From: JABMMZ01 sp040386935
Lineage (GTDB): Bacteria; Bacteroidota; Bacteroidia; NS11-12g; UBA955
Reading direction: 5' to 3'
NCBI GenBank assembly: GCA_040386935.1
Contig: JAZKEQ010000016.1
Location: 62,001 to 126,000, forward strand
DNA: 64,000 nucleotides
Below are positions 18,387 through 26,266 of the stretch, in pieces. The notes beneath the pieces were generated by a model. The model was not told the origin of the DNA. It searched no databases and was given only the letters and a program-made list of their open reading frames with translations. Both the position numbers and the translations under genes were made by a program. Position 1 is the stretch's first letter. The number at the start of each line of letters is the position of its first letter.

Positions 18387-19631
18387 ATGGCTAAAAATAT
18401 TTTCGGAAAATTGTTCGCTATTGCCACCATAGCTTTTGTGTTTAATGGTTGTGAAGATAAGTGTTACTACTACCAGGAAGAAATAGAGTATCAGGAAATT
18501 TTGACCAATGTAGATGAGGTTAAAAATTCGTTTGAGGTCGTGGCCGATTTTGCCATTAAGAAACCGGGCAATATTTATTCCTACCAATCCTATTTATTCG
18601 TTGCCGAACAAAACGAAGGCATTCATATTCTCAATAATACCAACCCGGCCAGCCCTGTGCCGCTTAAGTTTATTAAGCTGAAAGGCAATGCTAATTTTGC
18701 TGTTGCCAATGATGTGTTATTGGCTGATAATGGAGCAGATTTATTGTCTATTAATTTCGCTGACCTCAATAATATTAAAATAGAAAAAAGAACAGAAAAT
18801 GTGAATCCGGATATTCTGCGACCTGATAATAAAATTCTGTCGGGGTATAAAGAAGTAAAAGTAAAACGCAAAATACCTTGCGAAGACAATAACCGATTCG
18901 GAAGTAATCAAAGTATAAGTCCAGTGTTCTCATCAAGTGCAGGTGGAGGAGGTACTGTAAGCACAGGCAAAGCAGGCTCTATGGCCAAGTTTGCGGTAGT
19001 CAATAACTATTTGTACATCGCCCATTCAGCTGTTCTGCAACCGCTCAATATCAGCGATCCATCCCATCCAATTAAATTACAGAAAATTCAATTTAGTTCA
19101 GATAACATCGAAACCATTTTTCCGTATAAAGACTATCTGTATTTCGGAACCAGTTCAGGGGTGTTGATTTACGATTGCAGCAGTAATCCGGAAGTGCCGG
19201 TTTATCGCAGAACCTTGTCACATGCTTTGGGTTGCGACCCCGTTGTAGTAAGTGAAGATTTCTGTTTTTCTACTGTGCGCAATGGTACTGCTTGTCGCTG
19301 GGGAAATACCATTAATTCCCTGTATGTTTTCAATGTAACCGATGTCAATAAACCATTTTTTGTAAACGAAGTTGGTTTAACAAACCCATATGGATTAGGT
19401 GTAAAAGACAATCTCCTTTTTATTTGCCAGGCCGAAAGCGGCTTGAGCGTTTTCAATTGGAATAAATTAACCGGGCAGGTAACTTTGAAACACAACTATC
19501 CGGATATTCACGCCTACGATGTCATTGTGAACGACAATACACTGATCGTCACTGCTGATAATGGTTTGTTTCAGTTCGACTGTACCGATCCTGATAATAT
19601 CAAGTATCTGGCCACCTTGTCTAATTTCTAA
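18387..19631 (+). CDS. LVIVD-repeat lipoprotein
   Basis: 414 aa. Signal peptide with a lipobox ending FNGC-EDKC (Cys at 22). The body consists of LVIVD-type beta-propeller repeats: YSYQSYLFVAEQNEGIHILN-type segments followed by N-x-x-NPASPV/SDPSHPIKL, recurring about seven times. A Gly/Ser-rich loop (SSSAGGGGTVSTGKAG, about 190-205) interrupts the propeller. Likely a surface or periplasmic propeller with a binding role; no catalytic residues were recognised. It is followed by two similar terminator units. Confidence 0.78.
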   Translation: MAKNIFGKLFAIATIAFVFNGCEDKCYYYQEEIEYQEILTNVDEVKNSFEVVADFAIKKPGNIYSYQSYLFVAEQNEGIHILNNTNPASPVPLKFIKLKGNANFAVANDVLLADNGADLLSINFADLNNIKIEKRTENVNPDILRPDNKILSGYKEVKVKRKIPCEDNNRFGSNQSISPVFSSSAGGGGTVSTGKAGSMAKFAVVNNYLYIAHSAVLQPLNISDPSHPIKLQKIQFSSDNIETIFPYKDYLYFGTSSGVLIYDCSSNPEVPVYRRTLSHALGCDPVVVSEDFCFSTVRNGTACRWGNTINSLYVFNVTDVNKPFFVNEVGLTNPYGLGVKDNLLFICQAESGLSVFNWNKLTGQVTLKHNYPDIHAYDVIVNDNTLIVTADNGLFQFDCTDPDNIKYLATLSNF

Positions 19632-19643
19632 TCCAAAGGATTA

Positions 19644-19712
19644 GACCCTGAAGCGTAAAACCCTGAGAAAATATTTATAGAAAAACCCTGAATTCAATTC
19701 AGGGTTTTTTCG
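19644..19712 (+). terminator. Terminator unit A (bidirectional hairpin, duplicated)
   Basis: The unit runs from GACCCTGAAGCG to a hairpin AAAAACCCTGAATT/AATTCAGGGTTTTT at 19681-19710 with T- and A-tracts on both sides, so it can stop transcription both ways. A diverged copy lies about 114 bp downstream. Confidence 0.8.
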
Positions 19713-19757
19713 TTTAAAGGACATGGGAGGCATTGTATTCCACCCGTTAAAGTGTTC

Positions 19758-19826
19758 GACCCTGAATGCGTAAAACCCTGATAAAATTAATAGAAAAAAC
19801 CTAAATCTATTTTAGGGTTTTTTCTG
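19758..19826 (-). terminator. Terminator unit B (diverged copy of unit A)
   Basis: It starts GACCCTGAATGCGTAAAACC and ends in a hairpin AACCTAAA/TTTAGGGTT flanked by A6 and T6. The layout of ACCCTGA words matches unit A in order and spacing. It probably serves the leftward gene ending at 19835. Confidence 0.7.
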
Positions 19827-19834
19827 CTTCAGGG

Positions 19835-21091
19835 TTACCCCTTCAATACCGTTAATATATAACTGTAATCCCAGTCGGTGCTGTACCAGCAATCGTCATA
19901 GCCGTATATGAATAATATATTGTAGGCGATTAAGGCGATGCCTACTATTGAACAGGCAATTTTAACAGGGCGCGATTGTTTCAAAATCATCTGAATAAGT
20001 GCTGCTAATCCGAACACAAAGAAGGGATAAAAATCAATAAAGGAACGGCCGCCATAGGCACAACCAAAGCCCCACGACCACCACGAAGCGTGCACATAAG
20101 TAATGATGACAAAAAGCCCCAACACCAACCACGAAAACTGTTTGCCAAGCGGCTTGAAATACAAACCTATTAAGGCAAAAATAATAATAGGCGAGTAAGT
20201 AATGAATCCATTGTTGGCAGCAAACAACACTTTCAATACCTGAGGATTTTTCCAATAAATAAAACCCTCGTTGCCGTACGAGTACATCAACCAATGCCCG
20301 CTGGCATAGTGCCAGTAAAACAGTTGCGGCAATATAATGGGCAGTGATAATAACACCCCAATGAGGTAATATTTAAAAGGAACAGTTTGTAAAATCCCTT
20401 TTCCTTTTACCACCAATCCAAAACCAATGAGTGCAGCTACCAAAGTAATATTGGTAGGGCGTATCAAAAGTATTAAAGCGCACAGTGGAATAATGAGCAA
20501 CATTTTTTTGGCAGAAAAATGTTGAATCAAATACAATAAAAGCGAAGCCAGAAAGAAAGTGTATACATGCGAAAGTCCCGGATGCTCGATGCTGTAATAG
20601 TATAAATTGGTGCAGGCAAAAATGGCAAAAAGTGCCATGATGGTAGCCGTGTTGGTAAAGTAATGGCGCATTACCGCATATAATAAAAACAAACCTAGCA
20701 TTAAATAAAACACACCTGAAAACAACATGCCGTTTACATAGGGTTGAGTAAATCCATTGGCCTCAGTACCCGATAGTTTACAATAAGCATGGGCAGCAAA
20801 AAAGAAAGGCGCTTGTAAAAAAGTAAGCCCACTGGTGTATTTGGTAAAAATAATCTGCTGATCTTTTCTAATCGCGAAACCATTGCCTGTTTTTGTGTCT
20901 ATGCTATCAGGCAATTGGTCGTATTGCCAGTTGTAAATGAACGTAGCGGGCAGGTATAGGTAATACCCCGCTGCATCAGCCCACATGGTGCTTTTGTAAG
21001 TAAGGGGTTTGTATTTCGAATTCATGTTCAGTGATAAGTACATGCCAACGGCATACAGGCATACAAACAAAAGAATCCGCTTCATATTCAT
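19835..21091 (-). CDS. Polytopic membrane protein, probable GT-C-type glycosyltransferase relative
   Basis: 418 aa with about ten to eleven transmembrane helices. The first extracytoplasmic loop after TM1 carries acidic residues (STMWADAAGYYLYLPATFIY), and the rest alternates helices with short loops, including RPTNITLVAALIGFG and YGGRSFIDFYPFFVFGLAAL. This pattern, with an acidic loop after helix 1 and a long hydrophobic body, is that of lipid-linked-sugar GT-C transferases and related uncharacterised Bacteroidota membrane proteins. No substrate can be named. Start ATG at 21091 or 21085; the -7 box at 21097-21104 ends only 5 nt before the first. Confidence 0.55.
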   Translation of the reverse strand: MNMKRILLFVCLYAVGMYLSLNMNSKYKPLTYKSTMWADAAGYYLYLPATFIYNWQYDQLPDSIDTKTGNGFAIRKDQQIIFTKYTSGLTFLQAPFFFAAHAYCKLSGTEANGFTQPYVNGMLFSGVFYLMLGLFLLYAVMRHYFTNTATIMALFAIFACTNLYYYSIEHPGLSHVYTFFLASLLLYLIQHFSAKKMLLIIPLCALILLIRPTNITLVAALIGFGLVVKGKGILQTVPFKYYLIGVLLSLPIILPQLFYWHYASGHWLMYSYGNEGFIYWKNPQVLKVLFAANNGFITYSPIIIFALIGLYFKPLGKQFSWLVLGLFVIITYVHASWWSWGFGCAYGGRSFIDFYPFFVFGLAALIQMILKQSRPVKIACSIVGIALIAYNILFIYGYDDCWYSTDWDYSYILTVLKG

Positions 21092-21096
21092 TGCTT

Positions 21097-21104
21097 CAAA
21101 CTTA
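21097..21104 (-). promoter_or_regulatory. -7 element of the GT-C-like gene
   Basis: TAAGTTTG on the minus strand, immediately upstream of ATG 21091; transcript probably leaderless or with a leader of a few nt. Confidence 0.5.
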
Positions 21105-21116
21105 TTGAAAATTTAT

Positions 21117-21140
21117 GATAATGGTGAATATTGGTATATT
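21117..21140 (+). repeat. 24-bp dispersed element, copy 1
   Basis: GATAATG-GTG-AATATTGGTATATT. Same length and orientation as the copies at 22624 and 28520; only the central three bases differ. The right part contains the dyad AATAT-TGGT-ATATT. Confidence 0.7.
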
Positions 21141-21183
21141 CGAATCCGAATAAATAAAAATGAACACTTCATTTATAAATTGA

Positions 21184-21717
21184 ATGACAACAAAAGAAAT
21201 AATAATTAACAGGCTATTATTGCCCTTAGCTTATGTGCTGGCATGGGTAGGTGTTTATTCCCTGCCCAGGCGAATGTTTAATATTGGTGGTGATAATGGG
21301 ATAGAACCCTGGATACTTTTAGCAATATTTTTTATTGGACTGCCCCTGTTTTTAAGATTCATCCTTAAACAAAATGGATTCTTTGGCGACACGTTGAAAG
21401 CAATCGTCTATGGTTCGGTTTTTTTAGCCATTCCGTTTGTAATCCTTATTCATTCCGAAGACAATGAAGAGTTGAAGAAATATGGCGTACAAACAACAGG
21501 AGTCATTGACAAGGCGTGGTTGGTAACTCAAAAAAATAGAGGTTCAACATGGAGTGTCAAAGCTAAGTATGTTGTTAACGGTATATGTTATCATACAACT
21601 ACTCAAGACGATGACAATAAAACGCTTCAATATGGAGATACAGTAGTGGTGATTTACTCCTCAAAAACACCTGAGATGAGTGAAATCAAAGAATTGAAAG
21701 AATACTATAAGAAGTAA
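21184..21717 (+). CDS. Membrane protein, DUF3592-like
   Basis: 177 aa. Three N-terminal hydrophobic helices (about 8-27, 40-60, 73-92) are followed by a soluble domain: VQTTGVIDKAWLVTQKNRGS, then KAKYVVNGICYHTTT and LQYGDTVVVIYSSKTPEMSEI. That alternation (new-GxV...V.Y.V.G..Y......GD.V.V.Y.P.NP) is characteristic of DUF3592-type domains, of unknown function. It sits 43 bp downstream of 24-bp element copy 1, at the left edge of the accessory region. No partner can be assigned. Confidence 0.5.
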   Translation: MTTKEIIINRLLLPLAYVLAWVGVYSLPRRMFNIGGDNGIEPWILLAIFFIGLPLFLRFILKQNGFFGDTLKAIVYGSVFLAIPFVILIHSEDNEELKKYGVQTTGVIDKAWLVTQKNRGSTWSVKAKYVVNGICYHTTTQDDDNKTLQYGDTVVVIYSSKTPEMSEIKELKEYYKK

Positions 21718-21829
21718 GGAGATAACACAAGCGATAAATTATGTTGGTACAGGAGATTATTTTTTTAAAATTGACAGCTGTTAATTACACTGAGTTTACC
21801 TATTATTAAAGTTGATAAGACAATAAGCC

Positions 21830-22501
21830 ATGCCCCACATTAATAACGACCCAACCATGGACGACAGATATACAGAAACATTTAAAACCTGGAATAAAGT
21901 GGCTTTGCTCTACCAGGACAAGTTTATGGACTTAGACTTGTATAACGACACCTATGATTTTATTTGCAACACCATTACTAAAAATAAAGCCAAACTATTA
22001 GAAATTGGTTGCGGACCGGGCAACATTACAAAGTACCTGTTATCTAAACGCCCCGACTTTGATATTTTTGGAATTGACATTGCACCCAATATGATAGCAT
22101 TGGCGAAAGTTAATAATCCAACTGCAAGTTTTGGCGTAATGGATAGCAGATCCATTCACGAAATTTCATCAACCTATGACGGCATCATTTGTGGTTTTTG
22201 TTTACCTTATCTATCACAGCACGACAGCCAAAAACTGATTGCCGACAGTTATAATTTACTGAATGAAAATGGACTGCTTTACATCAGTTTTGTTGAAGGC
22301 GACCCCAATAAATCCGATTATCAAACGGCTAGCAGTGGCGACAGAACATACTTTTACTTTTACAACTTAGACGACCTGAGCGCACAACTTCAAAAAAACA
22401 ACTTTGAGAACATTAAAGTGTTTAAAGTGGCCTATAAAAAAGCTGAAAATGAATTTGACACACATACAATTTTAACAGCCAATAAAAAGACGATAGCATA
22501 A
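21830..22501 (+). CDS. Class I SAM-dependent methyltransferase
   Basis: 223 aa (or 214 from Met 10). Rossmann-fold motif I is LLEIGCGPGNITKYLL (about 54-69), followed by the acidic post-I motif FGIDIAPNMIALAK and motif IV GIICGFCLPYL. This matches small-molecule/UbiE-type methyltransferases (Methyltransf_25 group). The substrate is not evident. It stands alone 112 bp after the DUF3592-like gene and before 24-bp element copy 2. Confidence 0.8.
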   Translation: MPHINNDPTMDDRYTETFKTWNKVALLYQDKFMDLDLYNDTYDFICNTITKNKAKLLEIGCGPGNITKYLLSKRPDFDIFGIDIAPNMIALAKVNNPTASFGVMDSRSIHEISSTYDGIICGFCLPYLSQHDSQKLIADSYNLLNENGLLYISFVEGDPNKSDYQTASSGDRTYFYFYNLDDLSAQLQKNNFENIKVFKVAYKKAENEFDTHTILTANKKTIA

Positions 22502-22623
22502 CAGGCGTTTAGCTCCGCTCAATAGGAGGTGTCCTTATAAAATCTATCATCAACGTTTATGGAATTTTGATTAGGTTAACAAAACAGATATTTAGGCCTG
22601 CCAAGTTTTTTGTAAAATATTGC

Positions 22624-22647
22624 GATAATGGATAATATTGGTATATT
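22624..22647 (+). repeat. 24-bp dispersed element, copy 2
   Basis: GATAATG-GAT-AATATTGGTATATT, same orientation as the other two copies. Confidence 0.7.
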
Positions 22648-22793
22648 GCGGGTAAATATTAGGCAGTATAAAACTTCTCCAATTCACCCATTAGTAGATG
22701 TATTGGAGCATGTTTTGAAGAAAAACTGCATATATATATAAGTTAGCACTCACCCTAAAAGACTGACACGACCGACAATAAACGAACAGAAAA

Positions 22794-22898
22794 TTGACAA
22801 ACAAAAAGCCAAACTTCGAAAAATTTAAAGTGCTGCAAGCCGAAACACAATCCAACGCTTTTGCAGCACATTTAATTTTGCCCAACCTCACCATATAA
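22794..22898 (+). pseudogene. Possible ImmA/IrrE metallopeptidase 3' remnant
   Basis: An open stretch of 34 codons without a good start reads ...LQAETQSNAFAAHLILPNLT then stop. It resembles the conserved E-x-x-AN-x-FAA-x-LLMP segment that follows the HExxH in ImmA/IrrE-type peptidases. The HExxH part is not found upstream, so at most this is a decayed tail. The match is short and could be chance. Confidence 0.3.
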
Positions 22899-22942
22899 TC
22901 GACATTATTGCAATTTAACAAAAAAGCAAACAACGAATTAAC

Positions 22943-22950
22943 TAAATTTG
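22943..22950 (+). promoter_or_regulatory. -7 promoter element of the AlkB operon
   Basis: TAAATTTG, ending 4 nt before ATG 22955; predicts a leaderless mRNA for the four-gene operon. Confidence 0.6.
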
Positions 22951-22954
22951 TGCT

Positions 22955-23590
22955 ATGGAACATTCAGACCTTTTTGGTAATATAATTTCGACAAAGGCTA
23001 GCCCTAAAGCAAAATCAGGGCTAACTGTACTCGAGAATGGTGAATACCTTTTTTATCCCGACTTCTTTACTAAGTCGGAGAGTGAAATTTATTTGCAAAA
23101 ACTCAAAAATGATATTGAGTGGAAACAAGAATCAATGAATATGTATGGTAAACAAATTGCTTTTCCACGCTTGACAGCGTGGTATGGAGACAACGACAGA
23201 CCATATTCATTTTCGGGAATTACATTAACCCCCCAAATTTGGACTAAAGAACTTCTTGAAATAAAAGAAAAAATTGAACCTATATCCAACGTTCATTTTA
23301 ACAGCGTTTTACTAAATCGTTATCGTAACGGAAACGATTCTATTTCATGGCACACAGACGCAGAAAAAGAACTAGGACGAAATCCAATAATTGCATCAGT
23401 TAATTTTGGAGCTACAAGAAAATTCCAACTTAGACACGTTAAAACAAAAGAAAAGTTAGAGATTGAATTGACAAACGGAAGCCTTTTGATAATGCAAGGC
23501 GAATTGCAACACTTTTGGCAACACCAAGTACCCAAAACAAACAAAATTGTATATGATAGAATAAACCTAACTTTTAGAGAAATAAAATAA
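22955..23590 (+). CDS. AlkB-family 2-oxoglutarate/Fe(II) dioxygenase
   Basis: 211 aa, normal for AlkB/ALKBH2-type proteins. Iron ligands are H133 and D135 (SWHTDAE) and probably H190 in FWQHQVPK; 2-oxoglutarate contacts R202 and R208 lie in RINLTFR. The substrate-side motif FPRLTAWYGD (about 70-79) and LLNRYRNGNDSISWH are typical of the ALKBH2/3-like branch, which removes 1-methyladenine and 3-methylcytosine from DNA or RNA by oxidative demethylation. It is the first gene of an operon: the helicase starts 1 bp after its stop. Its association with a methyltransferase gene two genes further on is unusual and suggests a dedicated role rather than general alkylation repair (inference). Confidence 0.88.
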   Translation: MEHSDLFGNIISTKASPKAKSGLTVLENGEYLFYPDFFTKSESEIYLQKLKNDIEWKQESMNMYGKQIAFPRLTAWYGDNDRPYSFSGITLTPQIWTKELLEIKEKIEPISNVHFNSVLLNRYRNGNDSISWHTDAEKELGRNPIIASVNFGATRKFQLRHVKTKEKLEIELTNGSLLIMQGELQHFWQHQVPKTNKIVYDRINLTFREIK

Positions 23591-23591
23591 T

Positions 23592-24623
23592 ATGCCATAC
23601 TATTTTAATTTACCAGTTATTACAGATTTAACTCCTGACCAGCAAAGAGCAGTTGATGAAACAAGACCACTCGCATTATCGGGTGGACCAGGAACAGGTA
23701 AAAGTGTTGTGAGTTTGTGGAGGCATATCAGAAACCACGCAACAGGTGTAAGAAATAGTCTGTTGCTTACATATACAAAAACCTTAGAACATTATTTAAA
23801 GGCTTCCGCAAGTACGCAAAGTGAAAATGCAGGTGAAAGTATCTCTAGATTTGACAAAAATTCTAGTCAATTTGTTGGCTATGAAGAAATAATCATTGAC
23901 GAAGGACAAGACATTAATAAATCTAGATTTGAACTCTATTTTAAATATGCAAGTCTTATCTCTTATGGTGCAGATGAGAGACAAAGTATTTATATAACCC
24001 AAGAAGAACTTAATGAACTTTTTAATTGGTTTAATACCGACAAAAGATTTCAAGCCAATGTTCCTATAACTTTAAATAGGAATTTTAGAAACTCCAAAGA
24101 AATTCTACTTTTTACAAGATCGATATTTCCTAACTATATGATTCCTCAAAATACAATTAACGGAGCTACTTCAACGAATTTAAAACCTATTTTGAAATTA
24201 AACATAGGTTGGGACGTTGAAGAACAAGTTAATGATATTGTAGATATAATTAATGATTTTCAAAGCGATACAAACAATATTGCTATTTTAGTACCTACAG
24301 TAGCAATGGTAAATAATTACTATCAACATATAAGAAATTCATTGGATAAAAGTATTGATGTTACGAAGCATCAGAACAAGTTAGATAAATTTGAAGGATT
24401 GTCAGGAGTTCACGTTACAACTTTTAAATCTTCGAAGGGAACAGAATTTGATACAGTTATAATTCCAGAATTCGATAGGTTTAGTTGGTTTTTACAAAAT
24501 GGTCATACTGTAAAAGAAAATGATTACTATGTGGCATTTACAAGAACTAAAACAAATTTGTTTTTACTTTGCAGAAATGGATTTCCAAGTATTGGGGATA
24601 GAAACACAGTAACAATAGAATAA
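23592..24623 (+). CDS. Compact SF1 (UvrD/Rep-like) helicase
   Basis: 343 aa, about half the length of UvrD. Motifs in order: Q-motif LTPDQQRAV (13-21), Walker A GGPGTGKS (31-38), motif Ia LLLTYTKTL (57-65), Walker B DEGQD (103-107), motif III-like GADERQSIY, motif IV NRNFRN (about 159-164), motif V TFKSSKGTEFDTV (about 276-288) and motif VI YVAFTRTKTNLFLL (about 314-327). All ATPase elements look intact, but the 1B/2B accessory subdomains that give UvrD its unwinding and regulation are largely missing. This may be an ATP-driven translocase or sensor. One base separates it from the AlkB gene and two from the next gene. Confidence 0.88.
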   Translation: MPYYFNLPVITDLTPDQQRAVDETRPLALSGGPGTGKSVVSLWRHIRNHATGVRNSLLLTYTKTLEHYLKASASTQSENAGESISRFDKNSSQFVGYEEIIIDEGQDINKSRFELYFKYASLISYGADERQSIYITQEELNELFNWFNTDKRFQANVPITLNRNFRNSKEILLFTRSIFPNYMIPQNTINGATSTNLKPILKLNIGWDVEEQVNDIVDIINDFQSDTNNIAILVPTVAMVNNYYQHIRNSLDKSIDVTKHQNKLDKFEGLSGVHVTTFKSSKGTEFDTVIIPEFDRFSWFLQNGHTVKENDYYVAFTRTKTNLFLLCRNGFPSIGDRNTVTIE

Positions 24624-24625
24624 TT

Positions 24626-26266
24626 ATGAGCGACACATTTTATATACCGATACAATCAATGAATTTAGCTCACTATTTAGGGAGTGGAATCATTGTGCCA
24701 TCTATCTATATCGAAAATAAAAATCCTGACATTCAAGATAGATTTAAAAATTATTTATTACTTAGTTCTTTTAAATTTACAAGAGATACGAATTGTGCTA
24801 TTGAAATTGTTTTAAATACCAACGAAGAATCACCAAAAAAAATAAGTGAGCATTTCTATTTGTTTAATATGCCATTACCCATATCAAGAATTAAAAACAT
24901 TTATTTCAGGAACGAAGAGCAAAGGGTAAGTACAAACTTTAATATTACTTCAGGTTCAGCATTTATTCCAGAAAGACTTTTAAAGGTTATACAGGAAGAA
25001 AGCATTGAAACGAAAGAATTAGAAAATATAGATTACAAATCTTCCGAAATAAATTGGGGTGGATATTTAAAAAGGTACGACCAAGTTTTAGGTGGTTTTT
25101 CAACTATGAAAATAAGTAAAGAGAATTTTCAAAATTACCCTACTCATTATTTTTCAACTTTAGGAAACATAAACTCCTTGTTTAGTAAAATTCTCACACA
25201 ACAGAATATTGATATTGAAAATCGTTTTAAATTTGCGTTTACAGACGAGGGGAAGTTTAAAAACTTTCACAATACAATTTATTCTGAAATTAACTTTAAT
25301 GAGCTTCAACGATATGCAGAAAGTGAAAAGGTTAGATTAGAAACAAAAAATGGCTTAATTCAAATAGATAAGATTTTAGACAATACGCAAACTTACCTCG
25401 TTTCCATTTTAGAAAGTTATGGAGCTGGTAAACGAAAAAAAAATGATGAATTTATTTCTGATTTGATTGCAAAGAAATTTGTTGAAAAGAAAAAAGAAGG
25501 ACTGTCTCTTATTTTTGGACTTAACAAAGGTTACAAAGCATTTAGAAATAAGTATAAAACAACCAATTTTGAAGTCGATATTAAGTTCCATCTTGATGGT
25601 AAATTGGATTATTACATTATTGAAAGTATCTACCAAAATGTTTTCAACTCTGTGAATGATTCTTCATCATTTATGTACATAGATAGTTTGTTTTCGGAAG
25701 TTAAAAAAGAAGAAAATAAAATTTCAAATTATATTACTTATCAAATGATTGAAGAAACAATTATTTGGAAACAAAGAGTACTTACTCCTGTTGAAAAACT
25801 TTTAGCTAAAATTGAGGAAATAGTTAGCAAGTGGTTCCCCAGTTTTCTACAAGTAAAAAAATATGAAATTGAACAATATTTCAAGTCTGAAATAGAGCAA
25901 TTCAAAAATGAAATAGAATGCGAATTAATAAACAACCATAAAGCGGAAATACAGCTATTAAACAATATTATTTCCGAAAAAGACAATTCCATAAATCAGC
26001 TAGATAAACAGATAAAAGAAACAGCTAAATCAAATGTTAAAAATAAGGAAGAATTAGCTGAATATGAAAGCATTGAATATAAAGTTGATAAAGTTAATGA
26101 AAGTAATGGCTCATTATTTTCTAGTGATGTTACATTTTCACGAGAATTTGAGTTGAAAAATATGTCTGAAGAAGAGTTGAAATCCGTAGCAAAGAAATAT
26201 AACATCACAAAAAGAAAACCAGAGTTAATAATTGCTGAAATAATAAAACACGAATCTAAAAAATGA
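24626..26266 (+). CDS. Coiled-coil protein of unknown function with C-terminal SAP/Rho-N-like motif
   Basis: 546 aa; I do not recognise the family. The N-terminal ~130 residues are beta-rich (SDTFYIPIQSMNLAHYLGSG...). The middle is mixed alpha/beta, and residues about 385-480 are a long charged coiled coil. The last ~32 residues (SEEELKSVAKKYNITKRKPE onward) look like a SAP or Rho-N helix-extended-helix motif, a small nucleic-acid-binding element. No nuclease or ATPase motif was seen. It is coupled on both sides: 2 bp from the helicase gene and a 4-bp overlap (ATGA) with the methyltransferase gene, implying a stoichiometric complex. It is plausibly the adaptor or specificity component of the operon, but that is inference. 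Confidence 0.6.
   Translation: MSDTFYIPIQSMNLAHYLGSGIIVPSIYIENKNPDIQDRFKNYLLLSSFKFTRDTNCAIEIVLNTNEESPKKISEHFYLFNMPLPISRIKNIYFRNEEQRVSTNFNITSGSAFIPERLLKVIQEESIETKELENIDYKSSEINWGGYLKRYDQVLGGFSTMKISKENFQNYPTHYFSTLGNINSLFSKILTQQNIDIENRFKFAFTDEGKFKNFHNTIYSEINFNELQRYAESEKVRLETKNGLIQIDKILDNTQTYLVSILESYGAGKRKKNDEFISDLIAKKFVEKKKEGLSLIFGLNKGYKAFRNKYKTTNFEVDIKFHLDGKLDYYIIESIYQNVFNSVNDSSSFMYIDSLFSEVKKEENKISNYITYQMIEETIIWKQRVLTPVEKLLAKIEEIVSKWFPSFLQVKKYEIEQYFKSEIEQFKNEIECELINNHKAEIQLLNNIISEKDNSINQLDKQIKETAKSNVKNKEELAEYESIEYKVDKVNESNGSLFSSDVTFSREFELKNMSEEELKSVAKKYNITKRKPELIIAEIIKHESKK

Larger units (their letters stand above)
22502..22954 (+). other. Intergenic region with 24-bp element copy 2 and gene debris
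   Basis: 453 bp without an intact gene. It holds repeat copy 2 (22624-22647), an AT tract near 22730-22742, a possible ImmA/IrrE remnant (22794-22898) and the promoter of the AlkB gene near its right end. Confidence 0.6.
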
